In this document: in pieces, positions 17,271 to 26,154 of the stretch
How positions within the stretch are numbered: position 1 is the first letter of the stretch
How the letters are laid out: every line of letters begins with the position of its first letter
Origin: Bacillus sp. MM2020_1
GTDB lineage: Bacteria; Bacillota; Bacilli; Bacillales; Cytobacillaceae
DNA length: 63,479 nt
Direction: 5' to 3'
NCBI GenBank assembly: GCA_011250595.1
Contig: JAANMP010000024.1
Location: 1 to 63,479 of the forward strand
Translations under genes and position numbers: made by a program
The notes under the pieces: generated by a model
Told to the model about the DNA's origin: nothing
The model's database searches: none
The model's input: only the letters and a program-made list of their open reading frames with translations

Positions 17271-17285
17271 CAAATCCTCACCTCC

Positions 17286-17321
17286 TAAATCACATATGTG
17301 ATTTAATATCATATACATGAT
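17286..17321. promoter_or_regulatory. Operator palindrome overlapping the IclR gene ribosome binding site
   Basis: TAAATCACATATGTGATTTA (17286-17305) is a perfect 20-bp palindrome that directly abuts the AGGAGG of the regulator gene. A weaker copy (ATCATATACATGAT, 17308-17321) follows. Position and symmetry suggest autoregulation. Confidence 0.6.
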
Positions 17322-17382
17322 TTATAAATAAAGCATACTATAGGTAACATATACTTGCAATAACTTATTTCAATATTTAGAT

Positions 17383-17545
17383 AAGGACTCAAGGGGCCCA
17401 ACTATCCTTATTGAAAAAGGGAACCAAGGCAGGCAACTGAATGAGATTTTCCCCCATTCAAATATGCGGCTTTTACTGAGTATCCTCTTGCAAACCTAGT
17501 TAACGGAATGAATATGGAAGGTTATCAAAACAATGAAATAGAATT
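17383..17545 (+). repeat. Dispersed repeat family U, copy 2 (3' part)
   Basis: AAAAAGGGAACCAAGGCAGG, then CCCCCATTCAAATATGCGGC and AACCTAGTTAACGGAATGAA match 53995-54110 closely. Only the 3' portion of the repeat is present. It is directly followed by the 21-bp tandem repeats. Confidence 0.75.
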
Positions 17546-17575
17546 CAACACATCCCCAATTATTATCCAGTAAAT

Positions 17576-17659
17576 GTCGTAAGTTCCGGAAAATGTGTAG
17601 TAAGAGTCGGAAAATATGTCATAAGTTCAATAAAATATGTAATAAGTATCTGCTATAAG
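17576..17659 (+). repeat. Four tandem 21-bp repeats
   Basis: Units begin GTCGTAAGTTCCGG, GTAGTAAGAGTCGG, GTCATAAGTTCAAT and GTAATAAGTATCTG; the first three end in AAAATRT and the last has diverged. They start at 17576, 17597, 17618 and 17639. There is no unique spacer, so this is not a CRISPR array. Confidence 0.75.
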
Positions 17660-17711
17660 ATGTCACCCATTTTTTTCCAAAAGTCTCGTTGAGAAGATAC
17701 AAAAAAAAACA

Positions 17712-17733
17712 GACGACATTTGATAATGTCGTC
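17712..17733 (-). terminator. Terminator of the truncated InlB-repeat gene
   Basis: GACGACAT and ATGTCGTC form an 8-base stem. On the minus strand it is followed by a run of Ts (the A-run at 17701-17709). Confidence 0.8.
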
Positions 17734-17791
17734 CATTTTATTTTGAAATCTGTTTATTCTTTTTTAGAAGCGTGTGACAAACTAAATTAGT

Positions 17792-19345
17792 TTAGATCTT
17801 TAGCGCTGCCACTTTTGAATAACCACTATAAACCTTTGTCTTACCAATCAAGCGATAAGCACGTACTTTAATGTAGTATGTCTTTCCTCTAGATAAACCA
17901 GTAATTTTGCCTGTAGTAAGTGATACTTCCGCTTTTTTAGCATATACTCCCCTACTACTTGTTGCGACCCATACTTCGTATTTGGTTGCACCAGATACTG
18001 CAGTCCAAGTTGCCTTGATGCTGGTAGTTGTTGCTTTTACTAGTTTTAATCCTACAGGTGTTGAAGGTATTGGTTTTGCACTTACTACAACTGACCAACC
18101 GCTATACGCTTTTGTTGTGCCAACCAATTTATATGCTCTAACTTTATAGTAATACATATTGTTAGCAGTCAGTCCTGTGTTGCTAAAACTATTTTTCGTT
18201 ATAGAAGTTATTAAAGAATAGGAACCACCGCTTGATGTTGCTCGGTAAATTTCATATCCAGATGCTCCAGTTACAGCTCCCCAACTAACATTCACACTAT
18301 TGTATGAAGAAGAACCTGCTTTTACATTAGTTGGATTTGTCGGATTCGCAACCCATTTTGCATATAGGGTTGTATTATTCAATACCTTTTGTGTCGTAAA
18401 GCTCCATACATTTACACCAGAAGACTCTTTGTACCAACCAACAAACGTATAACCGGCCCTTGTTGGAGACGCTGGTGTTTGAATAAGGGCATTGTAATTC
18501 ACTTTTACCGATTTAACAGCACTTCCGCCTTGGCTGTTGAACGTAACTGTATACGAATTGATGATCCACTTCGCATAAAGCGTTGTGTTTGCCGTTATTT
18601 TTGCTGCAGCAAAGTTCCATTCTGTTATTAGCGCCCTTTCCTTATACCAACCAGCAAATGTATAACCTACTTTTGTAGGAACAGTTGGTGCTGTGACCAG
18701 TGTATCATAGTTCATCTTTTGACTTGATACTTCACTTCCACCATTGCTATCAAACGAGACTGTGTAAGAATTAATGTCCCACTTTGCATACAATGTAATG
18801 CCAGTTGCTGGGACTGTGTCGTTCTCAAAATCCCAAGCTGTTGTGTAGGCTGCATCTTTATACCAACCGCCAAATGTGTAACCTACCTTAGTTTGGGCTG
18901 TTGGGGCCGTAATCTTTGAATGGTAGTTTGTATTTATGCCAGGTACGGCACTGCCACCCTGACTATCAAAGTCCACGGCATAACTGTTGGTTGTCCATTT
19001 TGCATACAACGTTGTGTTGTTTGAGACTGTGTCATTTGCAAAATCCCATTCCGTTGTACAGGCTGCATCCTTGTACCAACCTCCAAATGTGTAACCAACC
19101 TTAGTTGGGGCTGTTGGAGCTGTAATTTTTGAATGGTAGTTTGCATATATGCCGGTTACGGCACCGCCACCCTGACTATCAAAATTCACCGTATAATTAT
19201 TAGTTATCCATTTTGCATACAACGTAATGTTGTTTGCTGAGACAATGTCGTTCACAAAATCCCAGGCCGTTGTGCATGCTGCATCTTTGTACCAACCTCC
19301 AAATGTGTAACCTTCCTTAGTTGGTGATGTTGGGGCTGTAATCAT
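17792..19345 (-). CDS. Truncated surface protein: InlB B-repeats plus two Fn3 domains
   Basis: The 517-residue frame starts in the middle of an InlB B-repeat (Listeria-Bacteroides repeat). One partial and four complete repeats of about 70 residues follow, each with YTFGGWYKD or a variant and ending TLYAKW. Two fibronectin type III domains form the C-terminus (about 340-430 and 430-517: GYEIYRATSSGGSY, KYEVWVATSSRGVY). No signal peptide or wall anchor is present. The 5' end abuts a broken AEC transporter gene in another frame, so the N-terminal part was lost by recombination or deletion. The same domain set occurs in the intact protein at 42088-45432. The remnant is probably not exported. Confidence 0.8.
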   Translation of the reverse strand: MITAPTSPTKEGYTFGGWYKDAACTTAWDFVNDIVSANNITLYAKWITNNYTVNFDSQGGGAVTGIYANYHSKITAPTAPTKVGYTFGGWYKDAACTTEWDFANDTVSNNTTLYAKWTTNSYAVDFDSQGGSAVPGINTNYHSKITAPTAQTKVGYTFGGWYKDAAYTTAWDFENDTVPATGITLYAKWDINSYTVSFDSNGGSEVSSQKMNYDTLVTAPTVPTKVGYTFAGWYKERALITEWNFAAAKITANTTLYAKWIINSYTVTFNSQGGSAVKSVKVNYNALIQTPASPTRAGYTFVGWYKESSGVNVWSFTTQKVLNNTTLYAKWVANPTNPTNVKAGSSSYNSVNVSWGAVTGASGYEIYRATSSGGSYSLITSITKNSFSNTGLTANNMYYYKVRAYKLVGTTKAYSGWSVVVSAKPIPSTPVGLKLVKATTTSIKATWTAVSGATKYEVWVATSSRGVYAKKAEVSLTTGKITGLSRGKTYYIKVRAYRLIGKTKVYSGYSKVAALKI

Positions 19346-19515
19346 TGAATGGTAGTTTGCAAAAATATGATGGCAGGACTTAAATAATATAAGGTAAGGG
19401 TTAAAAGTGGCTTCGTATCCAGTTGCTTAAAATGCCCAAGGAGTACCCCCACGATCACCGGAATGGAAAGTGGAACAATCACTTGAAAAAGGGTTGCCAT
19501 AACGGTAGGAATCAT
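19342..19515 (-). pseudogene. AEC-family transporter, 5' fragment only
   Basis: From the ATG at 19515 the frame reads MIPTVMATLFQVIVPLSIPV, IVGVLLGHFKQLDTKPL and LTLYYLSPAIIF, then breaks into a short nonsense tail. This is the N-terminal part of an auxin-efflux-carrier (AEC) type permease, normally about 300 residues. The break lies at about 19360, exactly where InlB-repeat sequence begins (GCAAACTACCATTCAA). A fusion of two unrelated genes is therefore seen directly. Confidence 0.7.
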
Positions 19516-19780
19516 GGAACCGCGCTTCCTCTCTACTCTATTTCTAATCATTTATAAATGTGATTGAGATAATTGTACATTATTCTCTCCCATTTATCAG
19601 AAAATTCCTGCAGCACAGTCTGGCCCCTCTGACCAAAAAATACTCAGGAGTGAATGGATACGGAATTAATTTACTGAATTCTATAGATATATGCATCCTC
19701 TATATAGCTATACTGAACCTCCCTCTGTGGACAAGAAACTTCTAAAAAATTCTATCTAAAGACAATTTAAAATAATAGGA

Positions 19781-19972
19781 TAAAAATAAGCGGAGGTTTT
19801 CCGGTTATATCCAGAATGGAGCCCGTTTTGGGTTAAATAAGGGGAGGATTTCCGACTATGCCAAGCAAAATCTTTCATTTTCACGTATTTTAAGTCAATA
19901 GGCGGAATCTCTCCGTCTACTTAAGCCTTTTTTAATAGTAATTACAAATTAAGCGGAATTCTTCTGTCTATT
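19781..19972. repeat. Four-hairpin intergenic repeat family H, copy 1
   Basis: A 192-bp unit nearly identical to 25963-26154. It contains four successive short imperfect palindromes of the type CGGA-N-TCCG (CGGAGGTTTTCCG, GGGGAGGATTTCCG, GCGGAATCTCTCCG, GCGGAATTCTTCTG). A shorter, more diverged copy lies at 34760-34910. No protein coding is evident. Confidence 0.85.
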
Positions 19973-20000
19973 TATCTTTACCAGAAAGTATAGACGAATG

Positions 20001-20030
20001 AACCGTGCTGGAAAACTAGCATGGTTTTTT
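20001..20030 (+). terminator. Orphan terminator-like hairpin
   Basis: AACCGTGCT and AGCATGGTT pair with one GU and are followed by TTTTTT. No gene on the plus strand precedes it closely; it resembles the hairpin at 4045-4076. Confidence 0.5.
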
Positions 20031-20089
20031 TCTGAAATTCTTCAGCTAGTACATGAATCTATCTATTTTTCAGCAAATTCTCCTATCAA

Positions 20090-20460
20090 CCAATCGTTTG
20101 ATTAAAACAGCTTCATCCCTTGGAACATATACCTTGAACCTGCATGGGGCAAAAATAATTTGTAGAAAAAAAACAAAAAATTAGTAGTTTCCTATCGAAA
20201 GGTCACAATGCGACACCCTTTCGACTAAATAACAAAAAGGCTATACTAATCAAACGTTTGGTTGAAACAGTCACAAGGATTGATTTATATTAATTCCTCT
20301 TACAAAGGAACCAAAAACATTGTCGAGAGAATTAAATTAATTTCGCAGGAAATACCCCTCTATTCCACAAAATTAGATGAGTTTCTCTTTAACTTACAAA
20401 ATTTTTATAATCCCCCGCCAACAGGTACCATTCCAGAAAAAGAAATGGGACCAGAGTGAT
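20090..20460 (+). repeat. Dispersed repeat family U, copy 3
   Basis: GGCTATACTAATCAAACGTT (20230-20250) and AATTAGATGAGTTTCTCTTT (about 20363-20382) match copy 1. A 65-codon open frame (20262-20459) crosses it but is not conserved between copies. Between 19520 and 20600 I see only this repeat, repeat H and the orphan hairpin. Confidence 0.65.
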
Positions 20461-20605
20461 TAGCAAAGGTCCCATTTTCTAAATCCGAATATATAATGTC
20501 TACTATTGGGTTTGCAACGCACAAACATCGGGATTAAATATTAGCTACGAGTAGCTTGTAACATTTTATTGGCTATGGTGACAAGTACCGGAATTTAACC
20601 CTGTT

Positions 20606-21583
20606 TTAAATAAAAAAATTTATTCCTATTAATACGGCTTCAATTACAGCAACCGATAGGAGCAAGTTCACTTTCCATACATTTTTTTTCTCAATCTTTG
20701 CTATGTCCTCTTTACTAGACATCTCGCGAGCGATTGATTGCAGCATTTCATGACTTTGTTTGCCTTGGTCATGAATTAAGGAACTCACTTCTTCTTGCCT
20801 TGTCTCCATCTCGCGTTTCCACTTCTCAGCCTGCTCAGCTTGTTTCTGCATCCAGAACTCAAGCTGATACGTGACTTTGTCAATCAATGCCTCTTCGCGG
20901 ACAACCAAAATCGATTTTATCGAGTCGGTATGCCTTTGAAACATGTCCTGATACGACTTTTGCAGCTTCTCCAGATGATAATCCATTTGCTGAAGCGCTA
21001 AAGCATGCGCAGCCAATTTTTCCTCTGTTTGTGCGAACTGCTCTTTTGTGAGTGTAACAAATGCTTCATTTTGCTCTAAAAATTGTCTATTTCTCTCATC
21101 AGACACGGATAACTCCTGTGTAAAAGCGGCAATGGCATCCGCCAAAGATGAAATCGCACCTAGGGCCTTGTCGACTAAATCCTTGTTGCTGCTTGCAACA
21201 GCCTTATGCCATTTACTTGTCTTCTCCGTAAACTGCTGTATACTGGATTGCAGCTCTTCATAAACAAATAAAAGCTGTGTTCGTTCTTCCTCCAAAAACT
21301 CTTGATTGCTTTGCACGATATCACTGCGGTTTGCTTCCAACAGCCCCTGGACTTCTTGTTTTTGCGTTTCCATTTGACGGAATAGCATGCCAGCCTGTCT
21401 TATGACATTTTCCGCTTCCTTTTTGAAATCGTTCGAGTTACTCATCGCTAACTGCAGCATATTACTTTCCAGCAATTTAATTTTCTCTTTAAAATCATCG
21501 TAAAAAAGGTCTTCATTTAATTTCTTTAACTCATCGACTGCATTTTCATATTCGCTTTTTGTAGGCAGTTGCGTGGTTGCCAT
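20606..21583 (-). CDS. Tail-anchored coiled-coil protein of the dynamin-like operon
   Basis: A 325-residue protein that is almost entirely heptad-rich helix (LLEANRSDIVQSNQEFLEEE, LQQMDYHLEKLQKSYQDMFQ). It ends in a single membrane helix (VNLLLSVAVIEAVLIGINFF, about 304-323) with only one residue after it, so it should be tail-anchored with the coiled coil in the cytosol. It is the last gene of the three-gene unit, 12 bases after the second GTPase gene. No enzymatic motif is visible. A scaffold or tether for the two GTPases at the membrane is the natural inference. Confidence 0.7.
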   Translation of the reverse strand: MATTQLPTKSEYENAVDELKKLNEDLFYDDFKEKIKLLESNMLQLAMSNSNDFKKEAENVIRQAGMLFRQMETQKQEVQGLLEANRSDIVQSNQEFLEEERTQLLFVYEELQSSIQQFTEKTSKWHKAVASSNKDLVDKALGAISSLADAIAAFTQELSVSDERNRQFLEQNEAFVTLTKEQFAQTEEKLAAHALALQQMDYHLEKLQKSYQDMFQRHTDSIKSILVVREEALIDKVTYQLEFWMQKQAEQAEKWKREMETRQEEVSSLIHDQGKQSHEMLQSIAREMSSKEDIAKIEKKNVWKVNLLLSVAVIEAVLIGINFFI

Positions 21584-21595
21584 TTCTTCATCGCC

Positions 21596-23452
21596 TCATC
21601 CATTTAATGATTCAATTATTTTTTCACCATCTCGCTGCAGGAGCTGCAAATAGTGCGCTGCGAGCCAGCGTTCTTCTGCCTGACCGTATAGCAAATCTTG
21701 CTGAAGCTCATTCTTATACTCCATCCAGTACTTGATAAAATAACCTTGGAGCTGGGAGGCATGCTCACGGTCTTGGTTCCACAATTCGTAGACTTCCTGA
21801 TAATGGGCATCAAGCTCTGCTTTTAGCTCCTGATACTTAGCTATTTCTTTTTCCAAGTTATTTATTTTTTTTGTAGACACAACCATTAAAGACTCTTTCT
21901 CTTTTACTAACCGCTCTTTTTGCTCGATTGCCTCGTTTAGAACGGGGGTTAGAAACATATTATAGTTTACATACATCTGAGTTACCCACCCTTCGGCATA
22001 GTCCCGAGTAGTGGTCACGGCCTTTTCATAGGTACCCTTAAGCCAGAAGGCATCAATCTTTTGCTCGATCCTTGGAATGTAGGCGTGGCAGGGTTCCTCA
22101 AAAGGAACACCGATACCTAGAATGCTCGCCTCCTGTTTGATTTCCCTAAGCTTAGTCTCAATTTCCTGCTCCACACATTGCTCCAGTTTATCGATATGAC
22201 TATTAATCATGCTGGCTTTTCTATAATAGGGAGTGAATTCAATTACATCATAGACTAATTTTCTGATCTGTTCAGAATCCGGATCTTGAAATGCAATCCC
22301 TTGCATGTATTCCTCATAGATCTGGATTTCTTTTTTCAAATGCCCTACTTGTGATTTCGCAGCTTCTCTTTCGTGTTCCATAATCGCGGTTTGTCTCTCT
22401 ATTAACTTTTCGTACTTTTCCACTTTTTTCTGATGCTGCTCAAGCTCAAGCTTACTTGCTTCTTCCGCTTCTTTATATAACTTCGTTAAGCGGCTAAAGG
22501 ACAGTTCATTCACGTCTAGATTTTCCAAGTCCATTTGGAGATTTTGTAAAATTTCATCCATGATATCCTTCATTTTTCCATATAAAACAGGTTCACGTTC
22601 CCGAATCACATCCCAGGAATTCCCCACATCAATCGGATAAATTGTTTTCGAAAAATCAAGTTCCATTTTTAACACGCGATTTAATACCTTCGCATAGTCA
22701 GAGACTAAGTCGGCCGCAGAGGTGATCGTGCCTTTAAAAATATTTTTGCGAATGTTATCTAACGATAAGGCGCGAGTAGGGATCACCCGGAAATGATCGA
22801 GCTGCTCGTACCATGTTTTAATATCTTTTATGACGTATTGGGTAAATGCCGTTAGCTGTGCGGCATCATCTATCAATAAACAGACTTCACTTAAAGGGAG
22901 CCAATGCTTAATGCATTGTTTAACGTGCTCTACTTCTTTTAACTCAGCTGATTCCACACCAGGCAAATCGACAATATTCAAATGAACATTTCTTTCTTCA
23001 AAGTAATCAAATGGAATCTCCACGACAATAGGCTCCACAGAATAAGATTCCTGAGTTTCCACATTTGCCCGAACCGACTCGAGCGCAGCCTCTAACTGCT
23101 CACCGCTCAATCCAGCCTTCACCACATCGTTAGGAAGCCGTACATGAAAATAATGATCTTGTGACCGTTCATAGCGCATCACAGTTACCGTAGAGGATTC
23201 TCCTAACTTTCTTTTTCCACGAAGCCATTTTGATAACTGGCTTAGCCTATCTTGTTTGATGCCGAGTAAAGAGAGAATCAAGGTCGTTTTTCCTACTTGG
23301 GTTGGGCCATATACGGAAATGGTCAATTCCTTTGTAGAGGCAGCCTCTGTTTTTTCAACATCCAGCCGGACGAAGCGGTTGATGAATTCTTTCTTCGCTT
23401 TAAAAGCCCATTCGTAACGGTTTTTATGAAAATTAGTAAACGTATGATTCAT
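21596..23452 (-). CDS. Dynamin-like GTPase B (618 aa)
   Basis: The P-loop GPTQVGKTTLI (about 49-59) is followed by a switch-I-like GESSTVTVMRY (84-94) and the G3 motif DLPGVES (162-168). No classical TKxD G4 motif is obvious. From about 335 to 400 and 505 to 560 the protein is strongly helical and coiled-coil (KLELEQHQKKVEKYEKLIER), as in the stalk of bacterial dynamin-like proteins. No membrane helix is predicted. Its start overlaps the end of the 715-aa gene by 20 bases, so translation is coupled. Family membership is inferred from GTPase motifs plus long helical bundle; exact subfamily is unrecognised. Confidence 0.7.
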   Translation of the reverse strand: MNHTFTNFHKNRYEWAFKAKKEFINRFVRLDVEKTEAASTKELTISVYGPTQVGKTTLILSLLGIKQDRLSQLSKWLRGKRKLGESSTVTVMRYERSQDHYFHVRLPNDVVKAGLSGEQLEAALESVRANVETQESYSVEPIVVEIPFDYFEERNVHLNIVDLPGVESAELKEVEHVKQCIKHWLPLSEVCLLIDDAAQLTAFTQYVIKDIKTWYEQLDHFRVIPTRALSLDNIRKNIFKGTITSAADLVSDYAKVLNRVLKMELDFSKTIYPIDVGNSWDVIREREPVLYGKMKDIMDEILQNLQMDLENLDVNELSFSRLTKLYKEAEEASKLELEQHQKKVEKYEKLIERQTAIMEHEREAAKSQVGHLKKEIQIYEEYMQGIAFQDPDSEQIRKLVYDVIEFTPYYRKASMINSHIDKLEQCVEQEIETKLREIKQEASILGIGVPFEEPCHAYIPRIEQKIDAFWLKGTYEKAVTTTRDYAEGWVTQMYVNYNMFLTPVLNEAIEQKERLVKEKESLMVVSTKKINNLEKEIAKYQELKAELDAHYQEVYELWNQDREHASQLQGYFIKYWMEYKNELQQDLLYGQAEERWLAAHYLQLLQRDGEKIIESLNG

Positions 23453-25580
23453 TTCTAAACGCCAGCTCCTGCATTTCTCCGCACATATGCTGCAAACGAT
23501 TCAAACGATGATCAAGTTCGTCCATTAATCCAAAATTTTTATCGGTGCCACGTCTTTGGTGATACGTGTCGATCAGTTTTTCTTCCATTTTATCTAGAAT
23601 GTTATTAATCGTTGCAATTACTGACTCTTCTTGTGTCGTGGCGAAGGATTTAAAGAGTTCCTTTGAAAGATGACTGCGCTCAAATTTATATTTTTCAATT
23701 CGTTCTGATCCTTTACTAATCGCAAGACCGCTTCCAACCGCCCCTACAATCAGCAGTCCAAGTGGTGCTGCAGCAGCAGAAGAGACGCCTAAAGAGGTTA
23801 AAATACTGGTCAACGCACCAAATGTATTGAACGTACCATCCAAGGCATCGATTCCAAAAAATAGTGCCGCCCCCTTTACCACGGTGGAGGTGGAAAGAGT
23901 CAAATCTTGAAACTCTGAAATCAACCGGTTCGACTTATTCAAAATTTCCTGTTGAACCTTTGGCTCTAGCAGTTCAAACTTATCATTGTCTAATACTAAG
24001 CTGGCCGCCACCATCTCCTGAGCAATCCCGACCGCAATAACCGGCAATACTTTCAAATCATTTTTCGTTAAGCGAACAGATAAATCCGTATCAGCCGTAT
24101 TTATATAGCGATCGATATTGGCTAAGGCTGTTCTAACGACTTCATTAGAATCAACTTGTGACGCATCTTCTCCACTTGTGGTAGAAACAGCACGAAGAGG
24201 ATTGACTGGTTTTTCAAGTCTTGCTTGTTGTGCCTGTGGCTTAAGTTGGTTCGTTTCCTTTTTTACAAAAGTATCTAAACTATCAATCAGCACTCTCTCT
24301 GACTCTATCTCGTTTTCCCCGTTCCAAATCTCTTTTATTTGACTTTTAAATTGAAGCTGCTCTTCAAAGGAAATCTGCTTTGTAAACGCCGATTTCAGTT
24401 TATCAAGTGTAGAATGTTTTTCTGCTTTAATCGAATCATCCATTTGCTCAGAACAGATTTTTGCATGATTTGAGAGGGTTCTATTTACGACATTCCGTAC
24501 GTCCGCTGTCACATTTTTACGGTATTGACGAAAAGCTTCGCGAATCTCGTATAAACCGACATCCTGACTGCTTTTTTCTTTTTGAAGTTGCTTATAGATC
24601 GTATCTGCCTTAATTGAGCTAAGTTCCTCTTCCAATTCATTTGTAACCTCCACCAGTTCGCTCGTTAACGAGGTAAGCATGCGCAATTGCAAGATATATC
24701 CGCTTGAATTCGTGAGAGAATATTGATAAATCGCATTGATTATTTGCTCTGGGAAGTTCTTTACCTCTTCACTGGTTCCAGTAAAAACAATTCGGTCGGT
24801 TTCGTTCGCAGGAATATTGAACTTTTGGCATAAATCATTTTGCAACTCTACTCTTTGCTGTGCATTCAATTCCTCTGCAAAAGACAACGCAAATATAGGA
24901 GCGCTCTCTTTATAGTCAGAGGCCACTTTCGCAATTAATAGCTGCTGATCGAGCTGTGCTAGTTTTTTATGGTTAAAGACTAGTAAAACGGAGGTAGATA
25001 ATGCTAGAAATGTATCTAAGTATTTTTGAGAAAGCTGATTTCGATCTCTTTCGAATCCTGGCAACAATGCCAATGATATTTCCGTATTGAAATAGCGCTG
25101 CGGCAAGCGAGCTTCCAGCCATACATCATCTTTATCCGGATCTGCTGAAATGGCATTAAACTCTTGTAATGTTACTTCCACATCTACTAATTCATAGAAT
25201 CCGTTTTGGTCCCGAATCGCACGGCGCACAATATAGGAAATGTCTTTAGTGTTAGGGGATTCGGTAAAAAGTACAGGGAGTACCTCGCCGCGTCCTCCAT
25301 CTGACGGCAATAGGGAATCATCTAGATGATATAAATCTCGCACCATCTTCGTTTTCCCAACACCTTGTAAACCAGTAATTGAAAGAATGGTTTTGTCATT
25401 CATTAACTTTGCCATATTAAATTTGAAGTATAGGTCCTTCATTTTCATTAGAATATTGGTAAGTGCTGAACTTGGCTTGGCGCGATGGGATTTCGCGATC
25501 AATTCATTTAATGCCTCTCGCATTTGATTGATTAAGGTTTCCGGGCTAGTGCCTATGTGTGTGATAAGTCTATTGGTCAT
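23433..25580 (-). CDS. Dynamin-like GTPase A with membrane hairpin (715 aa)
   Basis: The P-loop GLQGVGKTKMV lies at about 70-80. The G3 position reads LLPGFERD (172-179), so the usual Asp of DTPG is replaced. A helical region follows (about 310-480), then a hydrophobic, Gly/Ala-rich stretch (about 565-624: ALTSILTSLGVSSAAAAPLG, LLIVGAVGSGLAI) suited to a membrane-inserting paddle or hairpin, then a helical C-terminus. This is the layout of bacterial dynamin-like proteins. It is the first gene of the three-gene operon. The altered G3 suggests that GTP hydrolysis is weak or needs a partner, which could be GTPase B. Confidence 0.7.
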   Translation of the reverse strand: MTNRLITHIGTSPETLINQMREALNELIAKSHRAKPSSALTNILMKMKDLYFKFNMAKLMNDKTILSITGLQGVGKTKMVRDLYHLDDSLLPSDGGRGEVLPVLFTESPNTKDISYIVRRAIRDQNGFYELVDVEVTLQEFNAISADPDKDDVWLEARLPQRYFNTEISLALLPGFERDRNQLSQKYLDTFLALSTSVLLVFNHKKLAQLDQQLLIAKVASDYKESAPIFALSFAEELNAQQRVELQNDLCQKFNIPANETDRIVFTGTSEEVKNFPEQIINAIYQYSLTNSSGYILQLRMLTSLTSELVEVTNELEEELSSIKADTIYKQLQKEKSSQDVGLYEIREAFRQYRKNVTADVRNVVNRTLSNHAKICSEQMDDSIKAEKHSTLDKLKSAFTKQISFEEQLQFKSQIKEIWNGENEIESERVLIDSLDTFVKKETNQLKPQAQQARLEKPVNPLRAVSTTSGEDASQVDSNEVVRTALANIDRYINTADTDLSVRLTKNDLKVLPVIAVGIAQEMVAASLVLDNDKFELLEPKVQQEILNKSNRLISEFQDLTLSTSTVVKGAALFFGIDALDGTFNTFGALTSILTSLGVSSAAAAPLGLLIVGAVGSGLAISKGSERIEKYKFERSHLSKELFKSFATTQEESVIATINNILDKMEEKLIDTYHQRRGTDKNFGLMDELDHRLNRLQHMCGEMQELAFRNESYVY

Positions 25581-25649
25581 ATATAATTACCTTCTTTTAG
25601 AAAAATTTAGTAGCTAATCCTTAATATTACTAAATTATTTTATCATAGA

Positions 25650-25740
25650 TTATCGATTAGAATTAGAAGATGTTGTAAAAATTGGATATCAAACAGTTAT
25701 GGACTGGTCTAATGAGCATTCCAGCTTTGTAGATTACTAA
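25650..25740 (+). pseudogene. Possible 3' tail of a lost gene
   Basis: The frame reads LELEDVVKIGYQTVMDWSNE, then HSSFVDY and stop, directly before a terminator hairpin at 25751-25783. No start or upstream coding remains. It may be the 3' end of a deleted gene. I do not recognise it. Confidence 0.3.
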
Positions 25741-25750
25741 TAACACGTAA

Positions 25751-25784
25751 AAAACTCGCCATCTTTTATGATTAGCGAGTTTTA
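25751..25784. terminator. Terminator-like hairpin
   Basis: AAAACTCGC and GCGAGTTTT form a 9-base stem with A and T runs on either side, functional in either direction. It lies upstream of the dynamin-like operon and insulates it from the repeat-rich region. Confidence 0.7.
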
Positions 25785-25912
25785 ATTTATCATAATAAAC
25801 CTTTATCTTTAACATAGCCATTTACTATACTAGACACCAGAATTACTATTATCGCATAGATCCCGTGATGTAACGAGGTGTGAACAGTTTGACGCTTACT
25901 ATTAACCTTCGA

Positions 25913-25946
25913 CAAATATCGGTTCGTGACGACAGGCACCGGGATT
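25913..25946. repeat. REP-like family 2 copy (with insertion)
   Basis: CGACAAATATCGG precedes GTGACGACAGGCACCGGG, the family-2 core with three extra bases. Copies with the same left flank type occur at 42031-42060 and 61431-61463. Confidence 0.6.
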
Positions 25947-25962
25947 AAGTAAACAGCGAAGG

Positions 25963-26154
25963 TAAAAATAAGCGGAGGTTTTCCGGTTATATCCAGAATG
26001 GAGCTCGTTTTGGGTTAAATAAGGGGAGGATTTCCGACTATGCCAAGCAAAATCCCTCATTTTCACGTATTTTAAGTCAATAGGCGGAATCTCTCCGTCT
26101 ATTTAAGCCTTTTTTAATAGTAATTACAAATTAAGCGGAATTCTTCTGTCTATT
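25963..26154. repeat. Four-hairpin intergenic repeat family H, copy 2
   Basis: Nearly identical over 192 bp to 19781-19972, including all four CGGA/TCCG palindromes. Its right end (CTGTCTATTCCG) merges directly into the duplicated segment at 26149-26400. Confidence 0.87.

Noticed and set aside
17576..17659. CRISPR array
   Set aside because: The units are contiguous degenerate 21-mers without unique spacers, and no cas genes are present. The same holds for 61229-61305.
20606..25580. Prophage or phage structural genes
   Set aside because: No capsid, tail, terminase or integrase genes are present in or around the operon; the coiled coils belong to GTPase-linked proteins.
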